This document shows positions 1 to 7,920 of a DNA stretch of 64,000 nucleotides, piece after piece. Origin of the DNA: Rhodothermus marinus DSM 4252 (GTDB lineage Bacteria; Bacteroidota; Rhodothermia; Rhodothermales; Rhodothermaceae); assembly GCF_000024845.1 (NCBI RefSeq), contig NC_013501.1, positions 996,001 through 1,060,000 on the forward strand. Reading direction: 5' to 3'. Below the pieces are notes generated by a model that was not told the DNA's origin, searched no databases, and saw nothing but the letters and a program-made list of their open reading frames with translations. Within the stretch, counting starts at the first letter, position 1. Each line of letters starts with the position of its first letter. The position numbers and the translations under genes are program-made.

Positions 1-734
1 TGCGGGGCCACGCCCTGCGCCACCCGCCGGATCGTCTCCTGGAGTGTCTCGCGCGTGTGCTCCACGCTCTGGGCCATCACGCGGACCTGCTCCTGCGCCA
101 GCAACGCGCCATAAAAGGCCCGCCGCACCTGATCGATCAGCAGTTGCTCCTGACGCGTGGCGCCGCGGCGATTGATTTCTTTCAGGATCTCGGCCCCTTT
201 GATGGCCGCGAAGGCCGTTTTGCTGAAAAGCGTCTGCTCGATGGTGATGCCCGCCGTAAACCGGTTGTCCACGGCGAAGGGGTTGTCGCCCGTGCGCAAC
301 CGGATGCCGGCCTCCTGAAGCCCCTGCTGCTGACGCTCCACAAACTCGCCGAACGAGATGGGCTCGGTCTCCGGATCGTCGTCGGTGCGGGCCCGCTCGT
401 TGTAGGCCAGCCAGTCCACAAAGCCCAGTGAATTGAACAGGCTACCGGCGCTGGAGCCAGCGAAGGGGTTGGGGCTTTTCAGGTTGCGCGTGTAGTCGGC
501 GCTCAGGTTCACCTGCGGCAGCACCTGGCCCCAGGCCTCGCGCACCTGAGCGCTGGCGTTTTCCACGTCGAGCCGGGCGCGCTGCAGGGCCCGGTTCTGT
601 ACCAGCGCGATCTGAATGGCCTCTTCCAGCGTCAACACCACGGGCTGCTCGGACGGCTTCGGCTCCAGAAGGGGCTGGGCGCCGACGCCGGGTGCCAGCA
701 GCAACAGCAGCCCGATGATTTTCCAGCGGCTCAT
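1..734 (-). CDS. TolC-family outer membrane efflux protein (partial, 3' end outside window)
   Basis: This is the N-terminal 244 or so residues of an outer-membrane channel of type I secretion or RND efflux. The reading frame begins MSRWKIIGLLLLLAPG, a signal peptide ending near GVGAQP. It continues into the TolC/OEP pattern: a TLEEAIQIALVQNRALQRAR helix start, then LPQVNLSADYTRN. Its ATG overlaps the TGA of the upstream TetR gene by four bases (ATGA, 731-734), so the two are translationally coupled. Family knowledge says such operons usually continue with an adaptor and an RND pump. Those genes would lie to the left of this window and are not visible. The 3' end is cut by the window edge, not by mutation. 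Confidence 0.88.
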   Translation of the reverse strand, partial: MSRWKIIGLLLLLAPGVGAQPLLEPKPSEQPVVLTLEEAIQIALVQNRALQRARLDVENASAQVREAWGQVLPQVNLSADYTRNLKSPNPFAGSSAGSLFNSLGFVDWLAYNERARTDDDPETEPISFGEFVERQQQGLQEAGIRLRTGDNPFAVDNRFTAGITIEQTLFSKTAFAAIKGAEILKEINRRGATRQEQLLIDQVRRAFYGALLAQEQVRVMAQSVEHTRETLQETIRRVAQGVAP

Positions 735-1399
735 GATTTTTCCGTCGTTTGCGTTCGGTTCAACAGGCCCTCCAGCAGCAGCGTCGAAAGGAAGCGTGTG
801 GCCTCTTCCGGAGTAGGGATGACATGCTGCGGTTTGCCGGCCACGCATTCCTTCAGCAGGCGGTGCATGGCCAGCCCGTGCAGGTTGCCCAGAATGGTGT
901 GGGCCACGGCTTCGGCCGGCAGCGGCCGCACCTCGCCCCGCTCGATGGCCGCCTGAATGTGGCGGGCAAGCAGCTCCAGGAACGTTTCGTGATGTTTCTG
1001 GAAAAAGGCGGCCCGCTCCGGATCGGGACTGACCAGCATCCGCTGCGACTCGCGCGTGACGAGCAGCAGCATGTCCCGGTGCTGCTCGAAGAACTCGAAG
1101 CTGGCCCGCAGAAACGTCTCGAATCCCTCGCGGAACGAGGCGGCCCCGGCAAAGGACTGCTCGATCAGCTGACGAAACTGCGCAAAGATCTCCTCGAAGA
1201 CGGTAAAGAACAGCTCGTCCTTGCCGCCGGGGAAGTAGTTGTAGAGCGTGCCTTTGCCGAACTCGGCCCGCTGGGCGATTTCGTCCAGCGTGGCATCGAC
1301 GTAGCCCTTTTCCGCGAAGACGGCCCGCGCCGCTTCGAGCATGGCCCGCCGGCGCATCAGGCGCTCGCGTTCTTTACGGGAGAGTACGGGGGATTCCAT
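731..1399 (-). CDS. TetR/AcrR-family transcriptional repressor
   Basis: A one-domain regulator of 222 residues. The N-terminal helix-turn-helix is clear: ARAVFAEKGYVDATLDEIAQ, then AEFGKGTLYNYFPGGKDELF, the recognition helix ending in the usual YNYF. The C-terminal ligand-binding half is helical and not diagnostic. I start it at the ATG at 1399 (MESPVLSRKERERLM). An in-frame ATG at 1432 would overlap the palindrome TGACCGGTCA (1422-1431), which is better explained as its operator. It heads the operon with the TolC gene (4-base overlap), so it probably represses its own efflux operon and responds to a small toxic ligand. The ligand is unknown. Confidence 0.92.
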   Translation of the reverse strand: MESPVLSRKERERLMRRRAMLEAARAVFAEKGYVDATLDEIAQRAEFGKGTLYNYFPGGKDELFFTVFEEIFAQFRQLIEQSFAGAASFREGFETFLRASFEFFEQHRDMLLLVTRESQRMLVSPDPERAAFFQKHHETFLELLARHIQAAIERGEVRPLPAEAVAHTILGNLHGLAMHRLLKECVAGKPQHVIPTPEEATRFLSTLLLEGLLNRTQTTEKS

Positions 1400-1421
1400 G
1401 AATGCTTCGTCAAAAAGTGAC

Positions 1422-1431
1422 TGACCGGTCA
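1422..1431. promoter_or_regulatory. Palindrome TGACCGGTCA, probable TetR operator
   Basis: A perfect 10-bp palindrome 23-32 bases upstream of the chosen TetR start. Autoregulation from such a site is normal for the family. The assignment to this regulator is inferred from position and symmetry only. Confidence 0.6.
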
Positions 1432-1512
1432 TTTGTTGACGCGCAAGTTTACGTCGGGCACGTTGCAAAGATGCGCGCCCGGCGTTAAGCCTTCATGAAG
1501 AAATGGGCGCAA

Positions 1513-1547
1513 GAAAAAAACGGCGCGAGCAGGAGCGCTCACGCCGT
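1513..1547 (-). terminator. Intrinsic terminator of manC
   Basis: Read on the minus strand, an ACGGCG-GAGC stem (one mismatch) with a short loop is followed by a run of seven T (A-run at 1514-1520 on the plus strand). It lies 26 bases beyond the manC stop codon. Confidence 0.8.
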
Positions 1548-1572
1548 CGGGTAAAGCGAGGCGGTGTTTTTC

Positions 1573-2649
1573 TCAGAGGTATTGCTCCAGGTTGTGCGCC
1601 TGAAGGTACTCGACGACGTTCTTCACCTGCTGGGTGCTGTCGAGATTGCAGATGAGCAGGGCGTCGTCGGTGTCGATGACGGCCGTGTCGTGAATCCCGA
1701 TGAGCACCACCAGGCGCTTTTCCGTGTCCACGTAGTTGCGGCTGGCGTCGCGCACGATGACCTGGCCCTTCAGCGCGTTGCCCAGCTGATCTTTGGGGCT
1801 CAGGTCGTAGACGGCGCGCCAGTCGCCCACGTCGCTCCATTCGAAGTTGCCGGGAACGACCCAGGCGTTCTTGGAGCGCTCCATGACGCCGTAGTCGATC
1901 GAAATGCTGGGGCAGATCTGGTAGGCCTGCTCGACCAGCCGGGGTTCGTCGGGCGTTCCGACGGCCTGGCGCAGCGGCTCGAATGCTTCGTAGAGGTCGG
2001 GCAGGTAGCGCTGCACTTCGTCCAGGATCGAGTCGGCGCGCCAGATAAACATGCCGCTGTTCCAGAGGAAGTCGCCCGAGTCCAGAAAGCGTTCGGCCGT
2101 GGCCAGATCCGGTTTTTCGGCGAAGGTGCGCACCCGGTAGGGCCGCGGTTCCTCGAACAGGTGCTCGGCCGAGCCCTCGAACTGGATGTACCCGTAGCCG
2201 GTGGCCGGGTAGGTGGGCTTGATCCCGATCGTGACCAGCGCGCCGGGTTCCCGGGCTTTTTCGATGGCCACGCGCAGCGTCTCGTGGAAGGCCCGGACGT
2301 TTCGAATCACGTGGTCGGCCGGCAACACGACCATGAGCGCGTCGGGGTCCTGCGCCAGCAGCTTGATCGCCGCATAGGTGATGCAGGGCGCCGTATTGCG
2401 CCCGATGGGCTCGGCCAGGATGTTTTCAGGGGGAAGGGCGGGCAGTTGCTCGCGGGTTTTTTCCACGTAGCGCTGATGGGTGACGATGTAGCAGCGCTCG
2501 ATCGGAACCAGTCCCTGCAGGCGGGCCACCGTGTTCTGCAGCAACGTGGCCTCGCCGAAAACCTTTAGAAACTGCTTGGGGTGGTCGATACGACTTTTGG
2601 GCCAGAAGCGGCTTCCGATACCACCCGCCATGATCACCGCATACAGCAT
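1573..2649 (-). CDS. manC: Mannose-1-phosphate guanylyltransferase
   Basis: Makes GDP-mannose from mannose-1-phosphate and GTP in the cytosol, a sugar donor for surface polysaccharide. The 358-residue protein begins MLYAVIMAGGIGSRFWPKSR, the nucleotidyltransferase signature (GGxGxRxWPxSR), followed by HPKQFLKVFG. It also shows VLPADHVI and the FAEKPD motif of the family. The length matches the short, monofunctional form without a fused phosphomannose isomerase domain. It is transcribed alone and ends at the terminator at 1513-1547. The polysaccharide genes starting at 5.3 kb on the other strand are its likely users, although it is not in their operon. Confidence 0.93.
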   Translation of the reverse strand: MLYAVIMAGGIGSRFWPKSRIDHPKQFLKVFGEATLLQNTVARLQGLVPIERCYIVTHQRYVEKTREQLPALPPENILAEPIGRNTAPCITYAAIKLLAQDPDALMVVLPADHVIRNVRAFHETLRVAIEKAREPGALVTIGIKPTYPATGYGYIQFEGSAEHLFEEPRPYRVRTFAEKPDLATAERFLDSGDFLWNSGMFIWRADSILDEVQRYLPDLYEAFEPLRQAVGTPDEPRLVEQAYQICPSISIDYGVMERSKNAWVVPGNFEWSDVGDWRAVYDLSPKDQLGNALKGQVIVRDASRNYVDTEKRLVVLIGIHDTAVIDTDDALLICNLDSTQQVKNVVEYLQAHNLEQYL

Positions 2650-2794
2650 AGGTCACATTCCGGTTTGGTGAAACGAAAGGATTGTATGCACGGGCAAGCG
2701 TTGCGCGAACGAGCCGTGCCGGATGCAGGTTGCGACGCTCCCGTAAAAAATACGGCGCGGCCTTCATTCTGTGGCGCATAAACAGGAAAAAACG

Positions 2795-3244
2795 ATGGGT
2801 CAACGTGCCGTCTGGTTTGCCCGCAACGAACAGGCCGAGGCGCTGGAGCGGGCCGGCCGTAAGGCCGAAGCGCTGGCGCTCTACGAGGCCAACGCCCGGG
2901 AGGGATGCGATCTGAGCTTCACCTACGAGCGGCTGGGCGCGCTCTACGAGGAGCAGGGGAAGCTGGAGCAGGCGCTGGAGGCGTTCGAGACGGCCCGCCG
3001 GATCGAGCAGAAACGGGGCCCCAGCAAGCGGCTGGTCCGGCTGGTCCGACGTGTCGAAGCGTTGCAGCGGCGGCTGCAGGACCGCGAGCACGAGCAGCGC
3101 GCGCGTCTGTTGTTTGCGGAGGCGAGCTACAGCAGCGGACGACCGCAGCGCGCCGCGGCCGGTACGCAGCAACGCAAGGGCTGTCTGGGCGTGTGGCTGC
3201 TGGGAGCGATCGGCCTGGGCGGACTGCTGGGATGGCTTATGTGA
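2795..3244 (+). CDS. Small TPR-like protein with C-terminal membrane anchor
   Basis: A protein of 149 residues. Residues about 8-75 form two TPR-like helical repeats (EAGRKAEALALYEANAREG and YEEQGKLEQALEAFETARRI). A basic helical stretch follows (QKRGPSKRLVRLVRRVEALQ). The protein ends in one hydrophobic segment (GVWLLGAIGLGGLLGWLM) that would anchor it by its tail. I start at the ATG at 2795, which has a CAGGAAAAA purine stretch upstream, rather than the in-frame GTG at 2771. It is alone between manC (divergent) and a repeat region. A scaffold role is plausible from TPR knowledge, but partners and function are unknown. Confidence 0.7.
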   Translation: MGQRAVWFARNEQAEALERAGRKAEALALYEANAREGCDLSFTYERLGALYEEQGKLEQALEAFETARRIEQKRGPSKRLVRLVRRVEALQRRLQDREHEQRARLLFAEASYSSGRPQRAAAGTQQRKGCLGVWLLGAIGLGGLLGWLM

Positions 3245-3303
3245 ACGATTTGTGTACGTGCACAGGCTCCAAGATATTCCGGAGATTTACTACCGACAGG
3301 CTC

Positions 3304-3430
3304 CGCTCGTAGTCAGGCACGAAGCGCAGCGAAGTGCCGTTTCGGGTGACGCCACTCCGGCTGGCGCCTTCGTGGCTTACTACAGACGCGCTCGCGCTCG
3401 TAGTCAGGCATGGAGCACAACGGCGTGCCA
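3304..3430. repeat. Intergenic repeat, GTAGTCAGGCA family, copy 1
   Basis: Two units in tandem. Each begins CGCTCGTAGTCAGGCA and carries a short inverted repeat (GGCAC...GTGCC). The segment recurs almost base for base at 4887-5016. Only a few positions differ, for example ACAACGG against GCAGCGG near the end. The units cover most of the 300-bp gap between two genes. Confidence 0.8.
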
Positions 3431-3543
3431 TCCCGAGTAATGCCCTTCAGGCGCAGCGGTGCTGTGGGATGGGCGCTGGCGCGGGAACCTGTCGCACGCC
3501 TTCCGGAGTTTGCCTTTTCGTCCGGAGCCATCTTTTTCCGCGC

Positions 3544-3969
3544 ATGGCGATTCTGACGGTCCCAAAAGTTTTGCGCGAAAAGCTCGGCGACGAGGGCGTC
3601 GAGGCGCTCATTGCGTTGCTCAACGAGGCGGCCCATCACGAACGCAACAATTTGCTGGAGATTGTCGAGGAGCGCTTCGCGCGGCGGGTTGCCGAGACCG
3701 AAAAGCGCCTGGACAATCGCATCACCGAGGAGGTGGCGCGTCTGGAGCAGCGCATTACGGAGGAGGTGGCGCGTCTGGAGCAGCGCATCAGCGCCGTAGA
3801 GGCGAAGTTTGATAGCCGGATCGCGGAAGTGGAGGCGAAGCTTGATAGTCGGATCGCGGAAGTGAAAGTGGCGCTCGGCGAGCGGTATGCGAGTCTGGTG
3901 CGGTGGATGTTCATTTTCTGGGCGGGACAGATCGGGGTGATCGTGGCGCTGTTCGCGCTGCTGCGGTGA
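3544..3969 (+). CDS. Coiled-coil membrane protein with 11-residue repeats (DUF1640-like)
   Basis: A protein of 141 residues. After a short globular start (MAILTVPKVLREKLGDEGVE) it forms a long coiled coil. Residues about 55-110 are five near-identical 11-residue units (RITEEVARLEQ twice, then RISAVEAKFDS, RIAEVEAKLDS and RIAEVKVALGE), a hendecad pattern. It ends in one transmembrane helix (WMFIFWAGQIGVIVALFALL). The DNA repeats too, with 33-bp units at 3718-3783. I start at the ATG at 3544. The frame stays open to 3334, but that stretch is the intergenic repeat. The layout resembles DUF1640/CCDC90-type proteins. This is a resemblance by architecture, and the function is unknown. Confidence 0.72.
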   Translation: MAILTVPKVLREKLGDEGVEALIALLNEAAHHERNNLLEIVEERFARRVAETEKRLDNRITEEVARLEQRITEEVARLEQRISAVEAKFDSRIAEVEAKLDSRIAEVKVALGERYASLVRWMFIFWAGQIGVIVALFALLR

Positions 3970-4007
3970 AGTGGGAATTCGTTCAGACGTGTGCAACTGC
4001 GTAGAAG

Positions 4008-4188
4008 TCGTCCGAAAAATCGTGTCGAAGCGGTTCGCGGTTGCGACCTGCATAGCGTTTCGTTGAGCTTTGTAGCCTGTCGTTTGAAGCACAGCGCGCT
4101 CGTAGTCAGGCACGAAGCGCAGCGAAGTGCCGTCACGAATAACGCCGCTTCGGCGGACGCCCTGGTGGCGCACGACAAATCCGTGCCG
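4008..4188. repeat. Direct repeat, left copy, flanking the DUF4258/DUF2283 pair
   Basis: Runs from TCGTCCGAAAAATCGTG to GTGGCGCACGACAAATCCG. The same ends and a closely similar interior recur at 4803-5066. It includes one GTAGTCAGGCA unit (4096-4133). The right copy carries an extra 80-90 bases containing a second unit. Confidence 0.8.
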
Positions 4189-4291
4189 AGCGTCACCGGA
4201 TCTCCCCTTGTTTTCCGGATAAGTTCTACAAACAGGCTCTGCTTGTAGTCCAGCACGAAACGGAGCGAAGCGTCCGTCTTGGGGAGCGTCC

Positions 4292-4538
4292 ATGTCCGCC
4301 TACGAATTCTCTGAACACGCCCGTGAGATGCTACGGGAACGGAATATCCTGGAAGCATGGGTAGAACGTGTACTGGAAGAGCCTGAAATAACCGAGTGGA
4401 AGGTTACACTACCTTCGGGCGATTGAAGCGTTTGGCGGAAGGTATCTGCGGGTCGTAGTCAATCCGGAGGCAGCGCCACAACGTATTGTGACCGTCTTTT
4501 TTGATCGCAGGCTAAAGCGAAAAGAACGATGCGACTGA
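4292..4538 (+). pseudogene. DUF4258-family toxin-like gene, frameshifted
   Basis: From the ATG at 4292 the frame reads MSAYEFSEHAREMLRERNIL and then WVERVLEEPEITEW, the N-terminal half of DUF4258 proteins. It stops early at 4424-4426. The missing half is present in the +1 frame from about 4398: GRLHYLRAIEAFGGRYLRVV, then NPEAAPQRIVTVFFDRRLKR, ending at TGA 4536-4538. One base too many between about 4391 and 4400 explains the break. The rejoined protein would be about 80 residues, the normal family length. Its end overlaps the DUF2283 start by ten bases. DUF4258 and DUF2283 genes are commonly paired in a toxin-antitoxin-like arrangement. A sequencing error or programmed frameshift cannot be excluded. 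Confidence 0.75.
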
Positions 4539-4729
4539 AAGTGGACACGAAGAACGACGCCCTCTACCTGCGCCTCGATGAGTCGGCGGTGGTGGAATCG
4601 GAGGAGGTGCGGCCGGGGATTATTCTGGATTACAACGCTGAGGACCAGGTGGTGGGCATCGAGATTCTGGGAATTCGGAAGCGGATCCCGGAACAGATGC
4701 TGAAGCGTCTGGAGTTCGAAACGCTCTGA
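4529..4729 (+). CDS. DUF2283 family small protein (putative antitoxin partner)
   Basis: A 66-residue protein that is all DUF2283 domain: MRLKVDTKNDALYLRLDES, then EEVRPGIILDYNAEDQVVGI and EILGIRKR. The length is typical and the frame is intact. Its ATG lies inside the last codons of the frameshifted DUF4258 gene, the usual order for this pair. The family is thought to act as the antidote or partner of DUF4258 or related RelE/HigB-like proteins. The biochemical role is not well established. Here the partner appears to be broken while this gene survives. Confidence 0.85.
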   Translation: MRLKVDTKNDALYLRLDESAVVESEEVRPGIILDYNAEDQVVGIEILGIRKRIPEQMLKRLEFETL

Positions 4730-4802
4730 GCAGAAACAGGGGAGCGGCGGGGCATCATCGGCCATCGCGCGCCACTCTCGGATGACGAAGGGGGTCGAGA
4801 AA

Positions 4803-5066
4803 TCGTTTGAAAAATCGTGTCGAAGCAGTTCGCAATTGCGACCAGTATAGCGTTTCGCTGAGTTCCTGCCGTTTGAAGCACAGCGCGCTCGTAGTCAGGC
4901 ACGAAGCGCAGCGAAGTGCCGTTTGGGTGACGCCACTCCGGCTGGCGCCTTCGTGGCTTACTACAGACGCGCTCGCGCTCGTAGTCAGGCATGGAGCGCA
5001 GCGGCGTGCCGTTTCGGGAAACGCCACGTCGGCTACGCCTTCGTGGCGCACGACAAATCCGTGCCG
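4803..5066. repeat. Direct repeat, right copy, flanking the DUF4258/DUF2283 pair
   Basis: Matches 4008-4188 at both ends and through most of its length. It contains two GTAGTCAGGCA units (4884-4922 and 4976-5012) where the left copy has one. Its middle (4887-5016) is nearly identical to 3304-3430. The remaining gap to the next gene (5067-5278) shows no gene. Confidence 0.8.
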
Positions 5067-5192
5067 CCGACACAAAGTGTTGGGACTGCAGCGGGGCCAT
5101 TCGGAAAGAAAAGCCCCTCGGGTCAGGCAGCATTTGCCGCGGGTGCGTTGGAATCTGATGAAAAGCCGCCCGGGACTTTTCTCCACGCGCGG

Positions 5193-5230
5193 GTTGTTGT
5201 AACTTTTTGCCCATCGGGTCCGATCTTTGT
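5193..5230 (+). promoter_or_regulatory. Possible promoter of the polysaccharide operon
   Basis: GTTGTTG at 5192-5198 and CGATCTTTG at 5221-5229 loosely resemble the Bacteroidota -33 (TTTG) and -7 (TAnnTTTG) elements. The spacing is a little wide. The same GATCTTTGTT core precedes the susC gene at 40494. Assigned by pattern only. Confidence 0.3.
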
Positions 5231-5278
5231 TAGCGGACCCGCACCGGATCGAGCAGGCGTCCCCGACCACGCAGACGC

Positions 5279-6526
5279 ATGTCCGACGCATCGCAGCAGG
5301 AACGACAGTCTTCGGCTACACCGCCGGCACCGCCGCCGGGATGGCCTTACTACGGCCCGCCGGAGGACGACGAGATCTCGTTGCTGGATCTGGGGGTGGT
5401 GATCGCCCGCCAGCGGCGCGTGATCGTCGTGAGCGTGCTGGTGGCGCTGGTCGTGGGGGTGGTGGTGGCGCTGCTGTCGCCGAAGTCCTACGTAGCCGAG
5501 GCGAAGCTGGCGCCCAGCAGCACGGGCTCCACGGGCGGGGCGCTTTCGGCGCTGCGGTCGTTCGGGCTGTCGCTGGGCGAGGATGAGATCGTCAGCCCGA
5601 GCGTCTATCCCGACATCGTGGGGAGCCCGGATTTTCTGCTGGCGCTGGCGCGCGATACGTTCTACATCGCCGAAGAAGGCCGGCCCATGACGCTGGTCGA
5701 GTACTACGGCCGGCGGAGCTGGCTGTCGTATCTGAATCCGCTGAACTGGCTGAGCGGTGACGAAGGGGCGCCGGTGCGGGACCTCTACTCGGGCGCGTTG
5801 ATTCTCCCGACGGAGGAGGAGTACGAGGCCATCAGGGAATTGCGTGAGGTGCTCAGCGCCTCGGAGAAGGCGGGCGGCGGGTTGTTGAAGGAAGGGCCCG
5901 GTGTGATCACGGTGCGGGCCGAGACGGACGACCCGTATCTGTCGGCGGCGATCGTGGAGCGGGCCATCCGGCACCTGCAGGCGGCCATCAACCGGATCAA
6001 GACCGAGAAGGCGCGGCAGGACCTGGAGTTTCTGGAGCGGAAGTTCGCGCAGGTGGAGGCCGAGCTGCGGCAGGCCGAGAACGAGCTGGCGCGCTTTCTG
6101 GATGCGAACCGTAATCCGCAGACGGCGCAGCTTCGGGCCGAGATGGAGCGGTTGCAGCGGCAGGTGAGCTTCAAGGAGCAGCTCTACCGTGAGCTGCAGT
6201 TGCAGAAGACGCAGGCCGAGATCCAGGTGCAGAAAGAGGCCCCGGTGCTGAGCATCGTCCAGCCGCCCGTGCCGCCCGACGAGCCCTCGGGCACGAGCCG
6301 CAAGCTGATCGTGCTACTGTTTCTGTTTCTGGGGGTATTCGTGGGGCTGGGGCTGGCCTTCGTGAACCACTGGCTTTCGCGTCCGCCCTCGGACGACGAG
6401 GAGCGCCGGAAGGTCGAAGAAGTCCGCGCGCTTTTCCGACCCGCCACCTGGTGGGGCGAAGTGAAGGCGCTGGTGAACGGACGAAAAGAATCATCCCGGG
6501 CGTCTGTGCAGCAGAGAGTGCGGTGA
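5279..6526 (+). CDS. Polysaccharide chain-length determinant (Wzz/GNVR family)
   Basis: An inner-membrane protein of 415 residues that controls the length of surface-polysaccharide chains. It has a Pro-rich cytosolic N-terminus, a first transmembrane helix at about 47-67 (VIVVSVLVALVVGVVVALL), and a long periplasmic part with coiled coil at about 235-320 (EFLERKFAQVEAELRQAENE). A second helix follows near 345 (KLIVLLFLFLGVFVGLGLAF). The Pro-rich PPVPPDEPSGTSRK just before it is the typical Wzz motif. There is no tyrosine-kinase domain attached. It is the first gene of the polysaccharide run, and its TGA overlaps the ATG of the flippase (TGATG). Confidence 0.9.
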   Translation: MSDASQQERQSSATPPAPPPGWPYYGPPEDDEISLLDLGVVIARQRRVIVVSVLVALVVGVVVALLSPKSYVAEAKLAPSSTGSTGGALSALRSFGLSLGEDEIVSPSVYPDIVGSPDFLLALARDTFYIAEEGRPMTLVEYYGRRSWLSYLNPLNWLSGDEGAPVRDLYSGALILPTEEEYEAIRELREVLSASEKAGGGLLKEGPGVITVRAETDDPYLSAAIVERAIRHLQAAINRIKTEKARQDLEFLERKFAQVEAELRQAENELARFLDANRNPQTAQLRAEMERLQRQVSFKEQLYRELQLQKTQAEIQVQKEAPVLSIVQPPVPPDEPSGTSRKLIVLLFLFLGVFVGLGLAFVNHWLSRPPSDDEERRKVEEVRALFRPATWWGEVKALVNGRKESSRASVQQRVR

Positions 6527-7920
6527 TGAAGCGTACGTCGGTGGAAACATCTGCTGAGCCGTTAGAAGCGGGTAACGGGCAGGTCGGCTCGAAAGGCGGG
6601 TTTCGGCGTCTTCTTCGATCACGTCTGGTCCGGGAAATAAGCTGGAGTTTTGTGATCCGGACGGCGCGCACGGGGCTGGTTTTTCTAACAACAGTAATGC
6701 TGGCCCGGCTGCTGGGTGCCGAGGGGTACGGCATTTATGCCTACGCCTATGCACTGGTTACGTTGATAGCCATTCCGGTGCAGTCAGGGTTGGCCGAGTT
6801 GATGATGCGGGAGACGGCTCGGGGTATGGCCGAGGGGCGTCCAGAGCTGGTGCGGGGCGTATGGCAGTGGATGGGTCGGGTTGTGGTACTGTTGCTGGGA
6901 GTTTTTGTGTTGCTGGTCGGTCCGGTGCTGGTCATCTGGCAGGGGGGGCTGGCGAGTATTTCGGGGCAGACGATGGCCTGGGCGCTGGTGGTGTTGCTGT
7001 TTTTCGGGCTGGGGAGTTTGCCGGGGGCGGCGCTTCGGGGACTGGGGCGTGTGGTCCTGGGGCTGGTTCCGGAGTACGTGGTGGGCCCGGGCCTGTTGCT
7101 GGTGCTGGTAGGTGGAGTGGCCCTGGTGGCGCGGGAGGTGTTGTCGCCGGTGGTGGCGATGGCGCTGCATGCAGGGGCGCTGCTGATAGCTTTCGGGGTA
7201 GGGTTACGGTTGTGGTGGCGGGAGAGGCCGGAGGCTGTGCGGCAGGTGCGGCCCTGCGTAGAGACGAGGGGTTGGTTGGCGAGCGGCCTAATATTCGGAT
7301 TGATGAGTGGATTTGCAGTGGTGAACAGTCAGGCGGGGACGGTGTTGCTGGGAATGTTTGCCGAGCCGGAGGCGGTGGGAGTGTTTCGTGTGGCGTTGCA
7401 GGTGGCGGCGCTGGCATCGTTTGCGTTGCAGGCGGTGAATCTGGTAGTGGCGCCGCGTTTTGCAGAGCTATACGCGCAAGGTGAGATGGCGAAGTTAGAG
7501 CGACTGGCGGTAGGAAGCGCCCGGGCGGTATTTGCGTTCAACGTAGTGCTGACGGTGGGTTTTGTAGGGGTGGGGCGGTTCTTTTTCGAGCAGGTGTTCG
7601 GGAAAGAGTTCGCGGCAGCCTATGGGCCGTTGCTGGTGCTGCTGGTGGGGCAAATGGTAAATTCAGCAGTGGGGTCGGTGGGGTATTTACTGAGCATGAC
7701 GGGGCATGAGCGGGAGACGGCCCAGGGAATGGCCGTGGCGGCAGTGGTGAATGTGGTGCTGGGATTAGCGCTGATTCCGTGGTGGGGGATTTACGGGGCT
7801 TCGGTGGCCACGGCGGTGGCGATGGGGGTGTGGAATGGAATATTGTGGTGGCGTGTAAGGAAGCGACTTCAAATAGAGAGTTGGGCGTTTTATAGAGAAA
7901 CAGAGTTGTCAGAGCAATGA
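6526..7920 (+). CDS. Polysaccharide flippase (Wzx/MATE-like)
   Basis: A membrane protein of 464 residues expected to move lipid-linked repeat units across the inner membrane. After a short polar start, hydrophobic segments continue to the end. The N-terminal pattern (SFVIRTARTGLVFLTTVMLA, then RLLGAEGYGIYAYAYALV) is that of the Polysacc_synt family. I choose the ATG at 6526 because it overlaps the stop of the Wzz gene and gives a normal N-terminus. An upstream in-frame start at 6451 would lie within wzz. The coding strand is unusually rich in G and T and poor in C. Base composition becomes AT-rich in the last 60 bases, where the imported segment begins. The stop overlaps the next gene (ATGA). 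Confidence 0.88.
   Translation: MKRTSVETSAEPLEAGNGQVGSKGGFRRLLRSRLVREISWSFVIRTARTGLVFLTTVMLARLLGAEGYGIYAYAYALVTLIAIPVQSGLAELMMRETARGMAEGRPELVRGVWQWMGRVVVLLLGVFVLLVGPVLVIWQGGLASISGQTMAWALVVLLFFGLGSLPGAALRGLGRVVLGLVPEYVVGPGLLLVLVGGVALVAREVLSPVVAMALHAGALLIAFGVGLRLWWRERPEAVRQVRPCVETRGWLASGLIFGLMSGFAVVNSQAGTVLLGMFAEPEAVGVFRVALQVAALASFALQAVNLVVAPRFAELYAQGEMAKLERLAVGSARAVFAFNVVLTVGFVGVGRFFFEQVFGKEFAAAYGPLLVLLVGQMVNSAVGSVGYLLSMTGHERETAQGMAVAAVVNVVLGLALIPWWGIYGASVATAVAMGVWNGILWWRVRKRLQIESWAFYRETELSEQ

Noticed and set aside
1399-1468. Longer TetR start at TTG 1468 or ATG 1432
   Set aside because: Both would put the TGACCGGTCA palindrome within or at the edge of the coding region. The ATG at 1399 gives a normal TetR N-terminus.
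3334-3543. N-terminal extension of the coiled-coil protein
   Set aside because: The frame is open, but it runs through the intergenic repeat, which recurs elsewhere without a gene. The ATG at 3544 gives the natural start.
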